A stretch of 64,000 nt of DNA from Burkholderiaceae bacterium (GTDB lineage Bacteria > Pseudomonadota > Gammaproteobacteria > Burkholderiales > Burkholderiaceae_E). Both the position numbers and the translations under genes were made by a program. Below, in pieces: positions 43,597-54,090 of the stretch. The stretch's first letter is position 1. Each line of letters begins with the position of its first letter. The stretch spans positions 434,001 through 498,000 of the forward strand of contig JACKLP010000001.1 in assembly GCA_024235875.1 (NCBI GenBank). Reading direction: 5' to 3'. Under the pieces are notes generated by a model that ran no database searches, was not told where the DNA came from, and saw only the letters and a list, made by a program, of their open reading frames with translations.

Positions 43597-45069
43597 TCAG
43601 CGGCCGGCGAAGATCGGCCGGTAGGGCTGCTTGGGCGTCATGACATCCTTGATGTCGCAGAAGAAGTCGAAGCTCCAGGGCCCGCCCTCGCGCCCCATGC
43701 CCGACTCGCCCACGCCGCCGAAGGGTGCCTCGATGTCGCGCAGGAAGAACGAGTTCTTCCAGACCATGCCGGTGCGCAGGCGGTGCGCGACCGCGGTCGC
43801 GCGGGCGTCGCTGCCGAACACCACGCCGGCCAGGCCGTAGCGCGTGCCGTTGGCCAGCGCCACCGCCTCGTCTTCGGTCTCGAAGGTCTGGAACACCAGC
43901 ACCGGACCGAAGACCTCGTTTTGCACGATCTCGTCGTCCTGGGCCACGCCGGCGATCAGCGTCGGCTCGTAGAACAGGTCGCCGGCGGCATGCCGCTGAC
44001 CGCCCCACAGGATCTCGGCGCCGCCCGCCCGGGCCCGATCGACGAAGCCGGCCACGCGCTCGATCTGGCGCGGATGGATGATCGGGCCGATCTCGGTGTC
44101 GTCGCGGCGCGGGTCGCCGACCTTCAGGCCGCTGACGGTCTGCTTCAGGCGCGCCATGAAGGCCGGTGCCACCGACTTCTCGACCAGCAGGCGCGTGCCC
44201 GCAAGGCATACCTGGCCGGCATTGCGGTACTGCAGCGCGGCCGTGTCGGCCGCCAGCTCGAGGTCGGCGTCGGAGAGCACGATGAAGGGCGACTTGCCGC
44301 CCAGTTCGAGGCTGACCGGCACCAGGTTGGCGGCGGCGGCACCGGCCACCAGCCGCGCCGTGGGCACCGACCCGGTAAACGAGATCCGGTCGACGCCCAG
44401 GTTCGCGACCAGGCGCGCGCCGGTGGTCTGGCCGATCCCCTGCACCACGTTGATCACCCCGCGCGGGATGCCGGCCTCGTGGGCGATGTCGGCCAGCATC
44501 GAGCAGGTCAGCGGCGCCCACTCGGGCGGCTTCACCACGACCGTGTTGCCGGCGGCCAGCGCGGGGCCCAGCTTCCAGGTCGTGAGCATCAGCGGCGAGT
44601 TCCAGGGCGTGATCAGCACGCACACGCCGGCCGGGTCGTGACGGACCTCGTGAAGTGCCTTCTCGCCGTCGATCGCACCCTGCTCCAGGGTCATCGCGAG
44701 CTCGGCGAAGAACTCGATGTTGTGCGCGCAGCGCTCGATGCCGGGGCCGCGCAGGCGCTTGAGCAACATGCCGTTGTCTTCGGACTCGACCCGCGCGAGC
44801 TTCTCGCCCCATCGGCGCAGCGTGGACGCGAAACGCAGCAGGTGGTCCCGGCGCCCCTGGGGCCCGAGTGCGGCCCAGGCCGGAAACGCCCGGCGCGCCG
44901 CATCGACCGCCGCGTCGCAATGCGCGTCCAGGCCGGCGGCGATATGGCCGATCTCGCGCCCGTCGATCGGGCAGTGATCCACGAAGGACTCGGTCGACCC
45001 GACCCGCTCGCCGTCGATGTAGTGCAGCGCCGAGACCTGGATGCCATCGATGTCGATGGTTTCTTGCAT
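43597..45069 (-). CDS. hpaE: 5-carboxymethyl-2-hydroxymuconate semialdehyde dehydrogenase
   Basis: NAD-dependent aldehyde dehydrogenase of 490 residues acting on the ring-cleavage product of homoprotocatechuate. Motifs: ITPWNSPLMLTTWKLGPALA, cofactor loop FTGSVPTAR, catalytic glutamate in LELGGKSPFIV, catalytic cysteine in NAGQVCLAGTR, and the EVFGPVLVFQTF strand. Specific assignment to HpaE/HpcC rests on neighbours (dioxygenase, FAH-family protein, hydratase remnant) and overall similarity. It begins 11 bp after the broken hydratase gene. Confidence 0.87.
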   Translation of the reverse strand: MQETIDIDGIQVSALHYIDGERVGSTESFVDHCPIDGREIGHIAAGLDAHCDAAVDAARRAFPAWAALGPQGRRDHLLRFASTLRRWGEKLARVESEDNGMLLKRLRGPGIERCAHNIEFFAELAMTLEQGAIDGEKALHEVRHDPAGVCVLITPWNSPLMLTTWKLGPALAAGNTVVVKPPEWAPLTCSMLADIAHEAGIPRGVINVVQGIGQTTGARLVANLGVDRISFTGSVPTARLVAGAAAANLVPVSLELGGKSPFIVLSDADLELAADTAALQYRNAGQVCLAGTRLLVEKSVAPAFMARLKQTVSGLKVGDPRRDDTEIGPIIHPRQIERVAGFVDRARAGGAEILWGGQRHAAGDLFYEPTLIAGVAQDDEIVQNEVFGPVLVFQTFETEDEAVALANGTRYGLAGVVFGSDARATAVAHRLRTGMVWKNSFFLRDIEAPFGGVGESGMGREGGPWSFDFFCDIKDVMTPKQPYRPIFAGR

Positions 45070-45080
45070 CGCTCTTTCCC

Positions 45081-45766
45081 TCACTTGAAAGCCACGGGCA
45101 ACAGCCCGAGCGGACCGTAGTCGATCGAAAACACGTCGCCGGCCTTCACTTCGACCGGGCGGGTGAACGAGCCCGCCAGCACGATGTGGCCGGCGCGCAG
45201 CGTCGTGCCGTAGCGGGCGAGCTGGTTGCCCAGCCAGGCAACGCCGTTGGCCGGGTGTCCGAGCACGGCGGCCGAGACGCCACTCTCCTCGATGCTGCCG
45301 TTGCGATAGAGCACCGCGCTCACCCAGCGCAGGTCGACATCCATCGGGCGCACGGGGCGCCCGCCCAGGATGATGGCGCCGCAGGCCGAGTTGTCCGAGA
45401 TCGTGTCGGTCACCTTGCGCGGCGTGACCGTGCGGCTGTCGATGCCACCTCGATGCGCGGCGTGAGGAAGCGGGCGGCATCGATCGGCGCTTCGGTGCCC
45501 AGCACCATGGTGTCGAGCAGGTGGCCGAAGTCGGGCTCGTCGATGCCGGCGGCCTGTTGCATGACCTTGGAGGTCAGCCCGATCTTGTGGCCCTTGATCG
45601 TGGCGCCCTGGCGCAGCTTTTCGCCGATCACGAGGCGCTGGATCTCGTAGGCATCGTCGATGGTGAGGCCGGGATAGGTGTCCGAGAGCCGCGCGGCCGG
45701 CGTGTGGCTTCGTTCCGCTTCCATCAGCGCTGCGGCGGCCTGTTCCCGTTGAATTTGTTCGAGCAT
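45081..45766 (-). pseudogene. hpaH: 2-oxo-hept-4-ene-1,7-dioate hydratase with internal deletion and frameshift
   Basis: The 5' part reads as HpaH/HpcG: LSDTYPGLTIDDAYEIQRL, then GATIKGHKIGLTSKVMQQ and RFLTPRIEV, ending at about 45450. The 3' part, in another frame from about 45443, resumes DSRTVTPRKVTDTISDNSA and DLRWVSAVLYRNGSIEES to the normal end at 45081. Compared with the roughly 267-residue family, about 37 residues between PRIEV and the IDSR segment are absent, and the missing length (about 118 nt) is not a multiple of three. The junction has TCGATG on both sides. First gene of the cluster, so its loss would block the pathway unless another hydratase exists. Confidence 0.8.
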
Positions 45767-45821
45767 CGGTCGTCTCCTGGATGGAGCGCACGATAGTACC
45801 GACGACTTCATAGGACAATCT

Positions 45822-45848
45822 GCAATTGCTTAGCAATCTATAATTGCT
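45822..45848. promoter_or_regulatory. LysR-type operator between the hpa cluster and its regulator
   Basis: An AT-rich patch holds two dyads: GCAATTGC (45822-45829) and AGCAAT-5bp-ATTGCT (45832-45848). The second fits the T-N11-A form of LysR sites. It lies 34 bp upstream of the lysR start and about 55-80 bp from the hpaH start. Confidence 0.6.
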
Positions 45849-45881
45849 ACTAATAAATTAAACTTGCCGGAGACCCGCGCC

Positions 45882-46808
45882 ATGGGCACCCACGTCACGC
45901 TGCGCCAGTTGCGCGCCTTCTGTGCCGTCGTCGAGACCGGCAGCTTCACCGACGCGGCGAAGTCGATGCACCTGTCGCAGGCCGCGCTCAGTGGCCTGGT
46001 CAAGGAACTGGAATCGCAGGTCGACGTGCGGCTGCTCGATCGCAGCACACGCGCGGTGGCGCCGTCGGTGGTCGGCGAGGCCTTCGTGCCACTCGTTCGG
46101 CGCGTGATCGACGACCTCGACGAGGCGCTCGCCAGCCTGGACAACATCAAGGAACTGCGCCGCGGCGTGGTGCGGGTGGCGGCACCAGAGACGCTGTCGT
46201 GCACCCTGCTGCCGGAACTCATCACCCGCTACAACGCCAGCCATCCGGACGTCGACGTGCGTTTCGACGATGTCGCGATCGAGGAGGTGGTCGGCGGCCT
46301 GCAAAGCGGTCGCATCGACATCGGCTTCGGGCCGGCGACCTCGACCGACGCCGACGACATTGTCACGCACGTGCTGTGGACCGATCCGCTATGGGTCGCC
46401 CTGCATCCCCACGACCCGCTGGCCGAGCGCGACGTGGTCGGCTGGAAGGACCTGCGCGAGCGCACGCTGTTCACCTACATGCGCGCATTCGAAACGCGGG
46501 TGCTGAGCAACGTGCCGCCGCGCCAGCAGCCGACCCGGATCGTGCCCGTGAACCGGGTCAATACCGCGCTGTCCATGCTCAAGGTCAAGCCCGGCGCCGT
46601 CGTCTGCCCATCGATGACGCGCCCGCTGGTCACCGGCTTCGGCCTGGTGATCCGCCCCCTGAAGCATCCGGTGGTCAAGCGCAGCATCGCCGTCTATGTG
46701 CGCCGGCGCCCGTCGCTCTCGCCGGCGGTCGAGAGCTTCCTGGGGTTCTCGCGCCAGTTCGCGCGCCGCTGGGCGAGCGCGGGTTCGAGCGAGGCCACCG
46801 GCAGCTGA
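45882..46808 (+). CDS. LysR-family regulator of the homoprotocatechuate cluster
   Basis: Regulator of 308 residues. HTH at about 6-60 (TLRQLRAFCAVVETGSFTDA, SLSQ-like AKSMHLSQAALSGLVKELE); effector domain from about 93 (VRVAAPETLSCTLLPELI). ATG at 45882 with GGAG upstream; a TTG at 45864 is less likely. It diverges from the hpa genes and from the acyl-CoA dehydrogenase gene it is separated by 155 bp. A CbbR/GbpR-like member; ligand unknown. Confidence 0.85.
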   Translation: MGTHVTLRQLRAFCAVVETGSFTDAAKSMHLSQAALSGLVKELESQVDVRLLDRSTRAVAPSVVGEAFVPLVRRVIDDLDEALASLDNIKELRRGVVRVAAPETLSCTLLPELITRYNASHPDVDVRFDDVAIEEVVGGLQSGRIDIGFGPATSTDADDIVTHVLWTDPLWVALHPHDPLAERDVVGWKDLRERTLFTYMRAFETRVLSNVPPRQQPTRIVPVNRVNTALSMLKVKPGAVVCPSMTRPLVTGFGLVIRPLKHPVVKRSIAVYVRRRPSLSPAVESFLGFSRQFARRWASAGSSEATGS

Positions 46809-46963
46809 GATCGAAGCCACGCCGAATCATCTCGACAATTCGGCTCGACTTATGAGTTGGTCGAGAACTTCGTATTGTCCGATGCAACGCGCGCGGCTAT
46901 CTTTGCCGCATCCACTCGCAGCCTGCCGGGCCCGTCGCCTCAGGGCGCCTTCCGGGAATTTCG

Positions 46964-48808
46964 ATGAATCGGACCCACCTCGACTTCCTGCTCTACGACT
47001 GGCTTGGCGTCGACGCCCTCACGCAACGGGCGCGCTACGCCGATCATGCGCGCGAAACCTTCGACGCCGTGCTCGACATGAGCGAGCGACTGGCGCGCGA
47101 GAAGTTCGCGCCCTTCAATCGGCTGGCCGACACCGAGGAGCCGAGCTTCGACGGCGAGCGCGTGCGCCTGCCCCAGGCGACCGCCGATGCGACCCGCGCC
47201 TACGTCGAATCGGGCCTCGTGGCCGCGGGCCAGGATGCCGAGGTCGGGGGCATGCAACTGCCCTACGTGATCGAGATGGCGGCAAACGCCTGGTTCTACG
47301 AGGCGAGCATCGCGATCAGCGGCTACGCGATGCTCAGCACCGCCAACGCCAACCTGTTGATGGCCGCCGGCACCCCGGCGCAGCGGCGCGCGTTCGCCCA
47401 GGGCATCTGGGACGGCCGCTTCATGGGCACGATGTGCCTGAGCGAGCCGCAGGCCGGCTCCGGCCTGGCCGACATCACCACCCGCGCGCTACCCGATGGC
47501 GATGGCTTCGAGGCCGACCCGCTGGGCCCGCGCTATCGCCTGCGCGGCAACAAGATGTGGATCTCGGCCGGCGACCACGAGCTCAGCGAGAACATCGTCC
47601 ACCTGGTGCTCGCCAAGATCCCCGATGCCAAGGGCGCGTTGCCGGCGGGCGTCAAGGGCATCTCTCTGTTCATCGTGCCCAAGCACCTGCTCGACGAACG
47701 GGGCCAACCGAGTGGCGAGCGCAACGATGTGGCACTCGCCGGCCTGAACCACAAGCTCGGCTATCGCGGCACGGTCAACACGCTGCTGAACTTCGGCGAA
47801 GGCGGCCACGCCGTCCGGGGCGGGCCCGGTGCGATCGGCTATCGCGTCGGCGAGCCCGGCGACGGCTTGCGCCACATGTTCCACATGATGAACGAGGCCC
47901 GGATCAATGTCGGCCTGGGCGCGGCCATGCTCGGCCTGGCGGGGTTTGCCGCCTCGCTCGAATACGCACGCAATCGCACCCAGGGTCGGCCGCTCGATGC
48001 CCTCGACGCCCCCGGCTCGTCCCCCCAGCGCGCCGTGCCGCTGGTCTCGCACCCGGACGTGCGACGCATGCTCATCGCCCAGAAGGCCTACGCCGAAGGC
48101 GCGTTGGCCTTGTGCCTGTACACGGCGCGGCTGGTCGACGAGAAGCGCACCGGCGCCGGCGCTGCCGCCAACGAGGCCGCGCAGGTCCTCGAACTGCTGA
48201 CGCCGATCGTCAAGAGCTGGCCCAGCGAATGGTGCCTGGAGGGCAACAACCTCGCGATCCAGGTCCACGGCGGCTACGGCTACACGCGCGACTTCCCGGT
48301 GGAGCAGTACTGGCGCGACAACCGCCTGAACATGATCCACGAAGGCACCCATGGCATCCAGGCGCTCGACCTGCTGCGCCGCAAGGTCCGCGCCGACGGC
48401 GGACGAGCGCTCTCGCTGTGGCGCGATCGGGTCCGGTCCACCTGCGAGGCCGCGGCCGCCGACACAGGCCTCGCTGAGCATGCCGCGGCACTGAGCACGT
48501 CGGCCGATCGGCTCGGACCGGTGGCCGAGTCGGCCTGGGCGGCGGCGTCGAATGCCGAGGCACTGGCCAACGCGACCGCCTATCTCCAAGCCTTCGGCCA
48601 CACGGTGATCGCCTGGGTGCTGCTCGACGTGGCGCTCGCCGCGACCGCGCGCTTGCGCGAGCCGCAGGCGCCGGCCGACCTGCTGCGCGGGCAGATCCAC
48701 AGCGCGCGCTACTTCTTCGCGCATGAACTGCCCCGGGCCGCGGTCTGGCTCGCGCCCGTCGAGGCACGCGAGCGCAGCTTCATCGACCTGCAGGAAGCGT
48801 GGCTCTGA
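46964..48808 (+). CDS. Acyl-CoA dehydrogenase, long FadE-like type
   Basis: FAD enzyme of 614 residues, larger than ordinary acyl-CoA dehydrogenases because of a C-terminal extension (about 490-614) typical of the AidB/ACAD C-terminal class used for long-chain or 3-methylmercaptopropionyl-type substrates. Motifs: FMGTMCLSEPQAGSGLADIT, RLRGNKMWISAGDHELSENI and IQVHGGYGYTRDFPVEQYWR, with catalytic glutamate in the IHEGTHGIQALDL segment. Complete. A DUF1254/DUF1214 gene follows 97 bp downstream. Substrate unknown; DmdC-like enzymes share this architecture. Confidence 0.87.
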   Translation: MNRTHLDFLLYDWLGVDALTQRARYADHARETFDAVLDMSERLAREKFAPFNRLADTEEPSFDGERVRLPQATADATRAYVESGLVAAGQDAEVGGMQLPYVIEMAANAWFYEASIAISGYAMLSTANANLLMAAGTPAQRRAFAQGIWDGRFMGTMCLSEPQAGSGLADITTRALPDGDGFEADPLGPRYRLRGNKMWISAGDHELSENIVHLVLAKIPDAKGALPAGVKGISLFIVPKHLLDERGQPSGERNDVALAGLNHKLGYRGTVNTLLNFGEGGHAVRGGPGAIGYRVGEPGDGLRHMFHMMNEARINVGLGAAMLGLAGFAASLEYARNRTQGRPLDALDAPGSSPQRAVPLVSHPDVRRMLIAQKAYAEGALALCLYTARLVDEKRTGAGAAANEAAQVLELLTPIVKSWPSEWCLEGNNLAIQVHGGYGYTRDFPVEQYWRDNRLNMIHEGTHGIQALDLLRRKVRADGGRALSLWRDRVRSTCEAAAADTGLAEHAAALSTSADRLGPVAESAWAAASNAEALANATAYLQAFGHTVIAWVLLDVALAATARLREPQAPADLLRGQIHSARYFFAHELPRAAVWLAPVEARERSFIDLQEAWL

Positions 48809-48905
48809 AGGCGACGCCGATTTCCACGACCCCGGACCAGACGAAACGGGACGGCGCGCGATCGCGGCGTCGATCCAGCGTTCGCCAATGCATGAGGATG
48901 CGCCC

Positions 48906-50192
48906 ATGAGCAAGACCGAAGCATCTCCCCAGACCGGCTGGGCCAAACAGGCGAGCGTGCCGGCGGTCGTCGCCGGCTATCCGCTGCTCGAGGTGTTGCG
49001 CACCTGCCGAATGCAGGCGCTCTCGCCCGAGGAAGGCTACGGGCGCGCGCCGTTCAATGTCATGGCCCACAGCGCCCGCCAGTGGACCGACGCGGACCGC
49101 GACTTCGTCACGCCGGCCAACGACCTGCTCTACAGCAATGCCTGGGTCGACCTGCGCGCCGGCCCGGTGGTGCTCGAGATCCCGGCGGCCACACGCTACT
49201 TCGTGGTGGAGTGCCTCGACGTCTACACCAACAACTTCCTGAACCTGGGCACGCGCAACGTACCGCCAGAGGGCGGGCGCTTCGCGCTGCTCGCTCCGGG
49301 CACCGACGAGACGCAGGCGCCCGCGGGCACGCGCCCGGTACATTGCCCGACACCGTTGGTGTGGTTGCTGGGCCGTGTGCTGGTGGACGGGCCGCACGAC
49401 CTCGAGGCCGCGCGCGCCATGCAGGCCGGCTTCGACCTGAAGGGGCCGAGCATCGCCTGGCCGATGGCCAGTCTTGCCGGCTGGCAGGAAGGGGGTGATC
49501 CCGCGCTGGACTTCTTCTCGAACCTGGCGCGTGCGCTGGCGGACTTTCCGCCACCGGCGGATCTGCGCGCCCCGTTCGAGCTGATGGCCTCGGCTCACAT
49601 CCGCTTGCCGGCCAGTGGGTCGTTGACGCGACTGCGCCCGTCCTCGCTCGAAGGGCTGCGCCAGGCCCATGCCGAGGGCATGGCCTTGATCGAGGGTCAC
49701 ACCCGCAGCGCCTCCAAGCTGGCCTGGCGCTACTCGACCCGCCTGGGCCGATTCGGCGATGACTACATGCTGCGCGCCGCCACCGCGATGAAGGGCATTG
49801 CGGCGCTGTCCGCCGACGAGGCGGTCTATGCCCTCGCCGACTACGATCACCAGGGCGAGCCGCTGCATGGCGGCCGCGTCTACCAGATCCGGTTCGACGA
49901 CGGCGGCGACCTGCCGGCCGACATGTTCTGGTCGATCACGCTATATGGCGAGGATCGCTTCCTGGCCGGCAATACGCTCGGGCGGCACGCGCTGGGCAAT
50001 CGCAGCCCGCTGCAACGCGAGGCCGACGGCGCGCTCGTGCTCGAGGTGTCGCATCGCGCGCCACCGGGCCCGGCATCGAACTGGTTGCCGGCGCCCGATG
50101 CGCCGTTCTACCTGATCCTGCGCCTGTATCACCCGCAGACCCGCCTGTTGCAGGGCGAGTACCGGTTCCCCGGTGTCGAACGCATCGCCTGA
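48906..50192 (+). CDS. DUF1254/DUF1214 domain-containing protein
   Basis: Protein of 428 residues without a signal peptide. The N-terminal DUF1254 part shows AGYPLLEVLRTCRMQA, then NDLLYSNAWVDLRAGPVVLE and YFVVECLDVYTNNFLN; the C-terminal DUF1214 part has VYQIRFDDGGDLPADMFWS, ITLYGEDRFL and FYLILRLYHPQ. Biochemical role of the family is not settled. The ATG at 48906 follows GAGGA at good spacing. It sits between an acyl-CoA dehydrogenase and a sulfatase on the same strand. Confidence 0.83.
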   Translation: MSKTEASPQTGWAKQASVPAVVAGYPLLEVLRTCRMQALSPEEGYGRAPFNVMAHSARQWTDADRDFVTPANDLLYSNAWVDLRAGPVVLEIPAATRYFVVECLDVYTNNFLNLGTRNVPPEGGRFALLAPGTDETQAPAGTRPVHCPTPLVWLLGRVLVDGPHDLEAARAMQAGFDLKGPSIAWPMASLAGWQEGGDPALDFFSNLARALADFPPPADLRAPFELMASAHIRLPASGSLTRLRPSSLEGLRQAHAEGMALIEGHTRSASKLAWRYSTRLGRFGDDYMLRAATAMKGIAALSADEAVYALADYDHQGEPLHGGRVYQIRFDDGGDLPADMFWSITLYGEDRFLAGNTLGRHALGNRSPLQREADGALVLEVSHRAPPGPASNWLPAPDAPFYLILRLYHPQTRLLQGEYRFPGVERIA

Positions 50193-50206
50193 GTGGACTT
50201 CGACCA

Positions 50207-51529
50207 ATGAGCCGACCGAATCTCATCTTCATCCTGGCCGACGATCTCGGCTACGCCGACCTGGGTTGCTACGGCGCGCGCGACGCGCAGAATCGCCCCG
50301 TCGATGTCTCGCCCCGCCTGGACCGACTCGCGGCCGAGGGGATGCGATTCACGCGCGCCTACTCGAACTCCGCCGTCTGTTCGCCCACCCGCTTCGCGTT
50401 GATGACGGGCCGATGGCAGTACCGGCTGCGGGGCGCCGCCGAGGAGCCGCTGGCCAAGGCCGTCGGCGACAAGGTGCTGGGCCTGCCACCCGAGCATCCG
50501 ACGCTGCCCTCGCTGCTGGGCGCCGCCGGTTATGCGACGGCGCTGATCGGCAAGTGGCACCTTGGCAGCCCGCCGCATTTCGGGCCACGCAAGTCGGGCT
50601 ACCAGTACTTCTTCGGCTATCACGGCGGCGGCTCGAACTACTTCACGCACACCAATCCGCGTGGCGACCCCGACCTTTGGGAAAACGAGGCCCCGATCGA
50701 GCGCGACGGCTACCTGACCGATCTGCTCAACCGCCGGGCGGCCGAGTTCATCGAGCAACAGTCGGCCGACCGCCCCTTCCTGCTGAGCCTGCATCACGGC
50801 GCGCCACACTGGCCCTGGCTGACACGCGACGACAGCGAGGAATCCGCGCGCGTGCGCAGCCGCGGCGAGCATCTCGATGGCGGCTCGATCGCGACCTACC
50901 AGAAGATGATCCATCACATGGACGAGGGCATCGGCTGGCTGCTCGATGCGCTCGAGCGCAAGGGCCTGGCGCAGGACACGCTGATCGTCTTCACGAGCGA
51001 CAACGGTGGCGAGCGCTTCTCGAACAACTGGCCATTTGTGGGCCAGAAGATGGACTTGCTCGAGGGCGGCATCCGGGTGCCGCTGCTCGCGCGCTGGCCG
51101 CGAAGGATCCGGGCCGGCGGCACGAGCCAGGCGCCGAACCTGACCATGGACTGGACCGCGACGATGCTCGCCGCCGCGGGCGTCGCCGCCGACCCCCACC
51201 ACCCGCTCGACGGTGTCGACCTCGCGCCGGTGTTCGCCGATCCGGCGTGGACGCGTCCGGGCGACCTGTGCTGGCGCATGAAGTTCCGCGAGCAGCGCGC
51301 GCTGGTGCGCGGCCGCTGGAAATACCTGCAAGTGGACGGCATCGACTATCTGTTCGACCTGCAGGCCGACGAACGCGAGCGCGCCAACCAGGCGCGGCGA
51401 CAGCCCGAACGACTGGCCGAACTGCGAGAGGCCTGGCAGCAATGGGATGCGGGACTGCCGCCCATTCCCGACGACGCACGCGTCTTCAAGCTCTTTACGA
51501 AAGACGACATGCCCGTGTCTTCGGGCTGA
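50207..51529 (+). CDS. Type I sulfatase (formylglycine-dependent)
   Basis: Sulfate-ester hydrolase of 440 residues. The catalytic residue is Cys58 in CSPTR, the consensus CxPxR that is converted to formylglycine. Metal ligands Asp12 and Asp13 (ILADDLGYADLGCYG), the GKWHLG lysine-histidine motif near 113 and DNGG at about 265 are present. No signal peptide is seen, so it is probably cytoplasmic. Substrate not predictable. It begins 14 bp after the DUF1254/DUF1214 gene. No convincing formylglycine-generating enzyme is in the window; the SUMF1-like protein at 33.4 kb lacks the cysteines. Confidence 0.88.
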   Translation: MSRPNLIFILADDLGYADLGCYGARDAQNRPVDVSPRLDRLAAEGMRFTRAYSNSAVCSPTRFALMTGRWQYRLRGAAEEPLAKAVGDKVLGLPPEHPTLPSLLGAAGYATALIGKWHLGSPPHFGPRKSGYQYFFGYHGGGSNYFTHTNPRGDPDLWENEAPIERDGYLTDLLNRRAAEFIEQQSADRPFLLSLHHGAPHWPWLTRDDSEESARVRSRGEHLDGGSIATYQKMIHHMDEGIGWLLDALERKGLAQDTLIVFTSDNGGERFSNNWPFVGQKMDLLEGGIRVPLLARWPRRIRAGGTSQAPNLTMDWTATMLAAAGVAADPHHPLDGVDLAPVFADPAWTRPGDLCWRMKFREQRALVRGRWKYLQVDGIDYLFDLQADERERANQARRQPERLAELREAWQQWDAGLPPIPDDARVFKLFTKDDMPVSSG

Positions 51530-51605
51530 GCGCGACGCGTATCATCGGGGGCTCTCCCGACCGTCGGGATCCCCCTCCTCACGCCCGAACGCAGACACGC
51601 CGACC

Positions 51606-52382
51606 ATGAGACTCGCGACCTGGAACGTCAATTCGCTGCGCATGCGGCTCGATCACCTCACCGACTGGGTGCAGGCCCAGCAGGTCGACGTGGTCGCCGT
51701 ACAGGAAACCAAGCTCACCGACGATAAGTTCCCGGTCGCCGAACTCGATTCCGTGGGCTATGCCTCGGCGTTCTCGGGCCAGAAGACCTACAACGGCGTC
51801 GCGCTGCTCACGCGCCGGTCCACCGTCGGCGAGCCCGCCAACGTCACGGTCGGCAACCCGCTGTTCGACGACGAGCAAAAGCGCCTGATCAGTGCCGACG
51901 TGGGCGGTCTGCGCGTGACCTGCGCCTATTTCCCCAATGGCCAGGAGGTGGGTAGCGAGAAATACGACTACAAGCTGGCCTGGATCGACGCCCTGGTGCA
52001 ATGGCTCGATTCCCTGCGCGACGGCCCGCCACGCGTGCTGCTCGGCGACTACAACATCGCTCCCGATTCACGTGACGTGCACGATCCGGCCCAGTGGGAT
52101 GGCAAGGTCTTGTGCTCAGAGCCCGAGCGCGAGCGCTTCACGCGCCTGCTCCAGACCGGATTCGTGGACGCGTTCCGGCTGTTCGACCAGGCCGAGAAGA
52201 GCTTCAGTTGGTGGGACTACCGGATGCTGGGATTCCGGCGCAATGCCGGTCTGCGGATCGACCATGCGCTGGTCGACAGCCGCATTGCCGGCCAGGTGCG
52301 CGCCTGCCGCATCGACCGTGAGCCGCGGGCGCTGGAAAAGCCCTCGGACCATGCGCCGGTGGTGGTGGACATCGACGCCTGA
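51606..52382 (+). CDS. xthA: Exodeoxyribonuclease III
   Basis: DNA repair nuclease of 258 residues with apurinic-site endonuclease and 3'-5' exonuclease activity. Motifs: MRLATWNVNSLRMRL, QETKLTD with the metal glutamate, GLRVTCAYFPNG, LLGDYNIAP, SFSWWDYR and the final SDHAPVVVDI with the catalytic Asp-His. All are intact. Convergent with ntrC, with a GC-rich hairpin between. Confidence 0.94.
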   Translation: MRLATWNVNSLRMRLDHLTDWVQAQQVDVVAVQETKLTDDKFPVAELDSVGYASAFSGQKTYNGVALLTRRSTVGEPANVTVGNPLFDDEQKRLISADVGGLRVTCAYFPNGQEVGSEKYDYKLAWIDALVQWLDSLRDGPPRVLLGDYNIAPDSRDVHDPAQWDGKVLCSEPERERFTRLLQTGFVDAFRLFDQAEKSFSWWDYRMLGFRRNAGLRIDHALVDSRIAGQVRACRIDREPRALEKPSDHAPVVVDIDA

Positions 52383-52403
52383 GCCCGGCCGGGCGCTCCT
52401 GTG

Positions 52404-52429
52404 GGCCGCCCCGCGCCTGCCGGGCGGCC
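52404..52429. terminator. GC-rich hairpin between convergent xthA and ntrC
   Basis: GGCCGCCC (52404-52411) pairs with GGGCGGCC (52422-52429) around a 10-base loop in the 58-bp gap between convergent stops. No T-run, so termination is uncertain. Confidence 0.4.
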
Positions 52430-52440
52430 ACCGAAACCAC

Positions 52441-54051
<1,611 letters not shown>

Positions 54052-54090
54052 GTCAGTCCTGCCAAGGCCGGGGACGCCGCGCCCGGCCGC

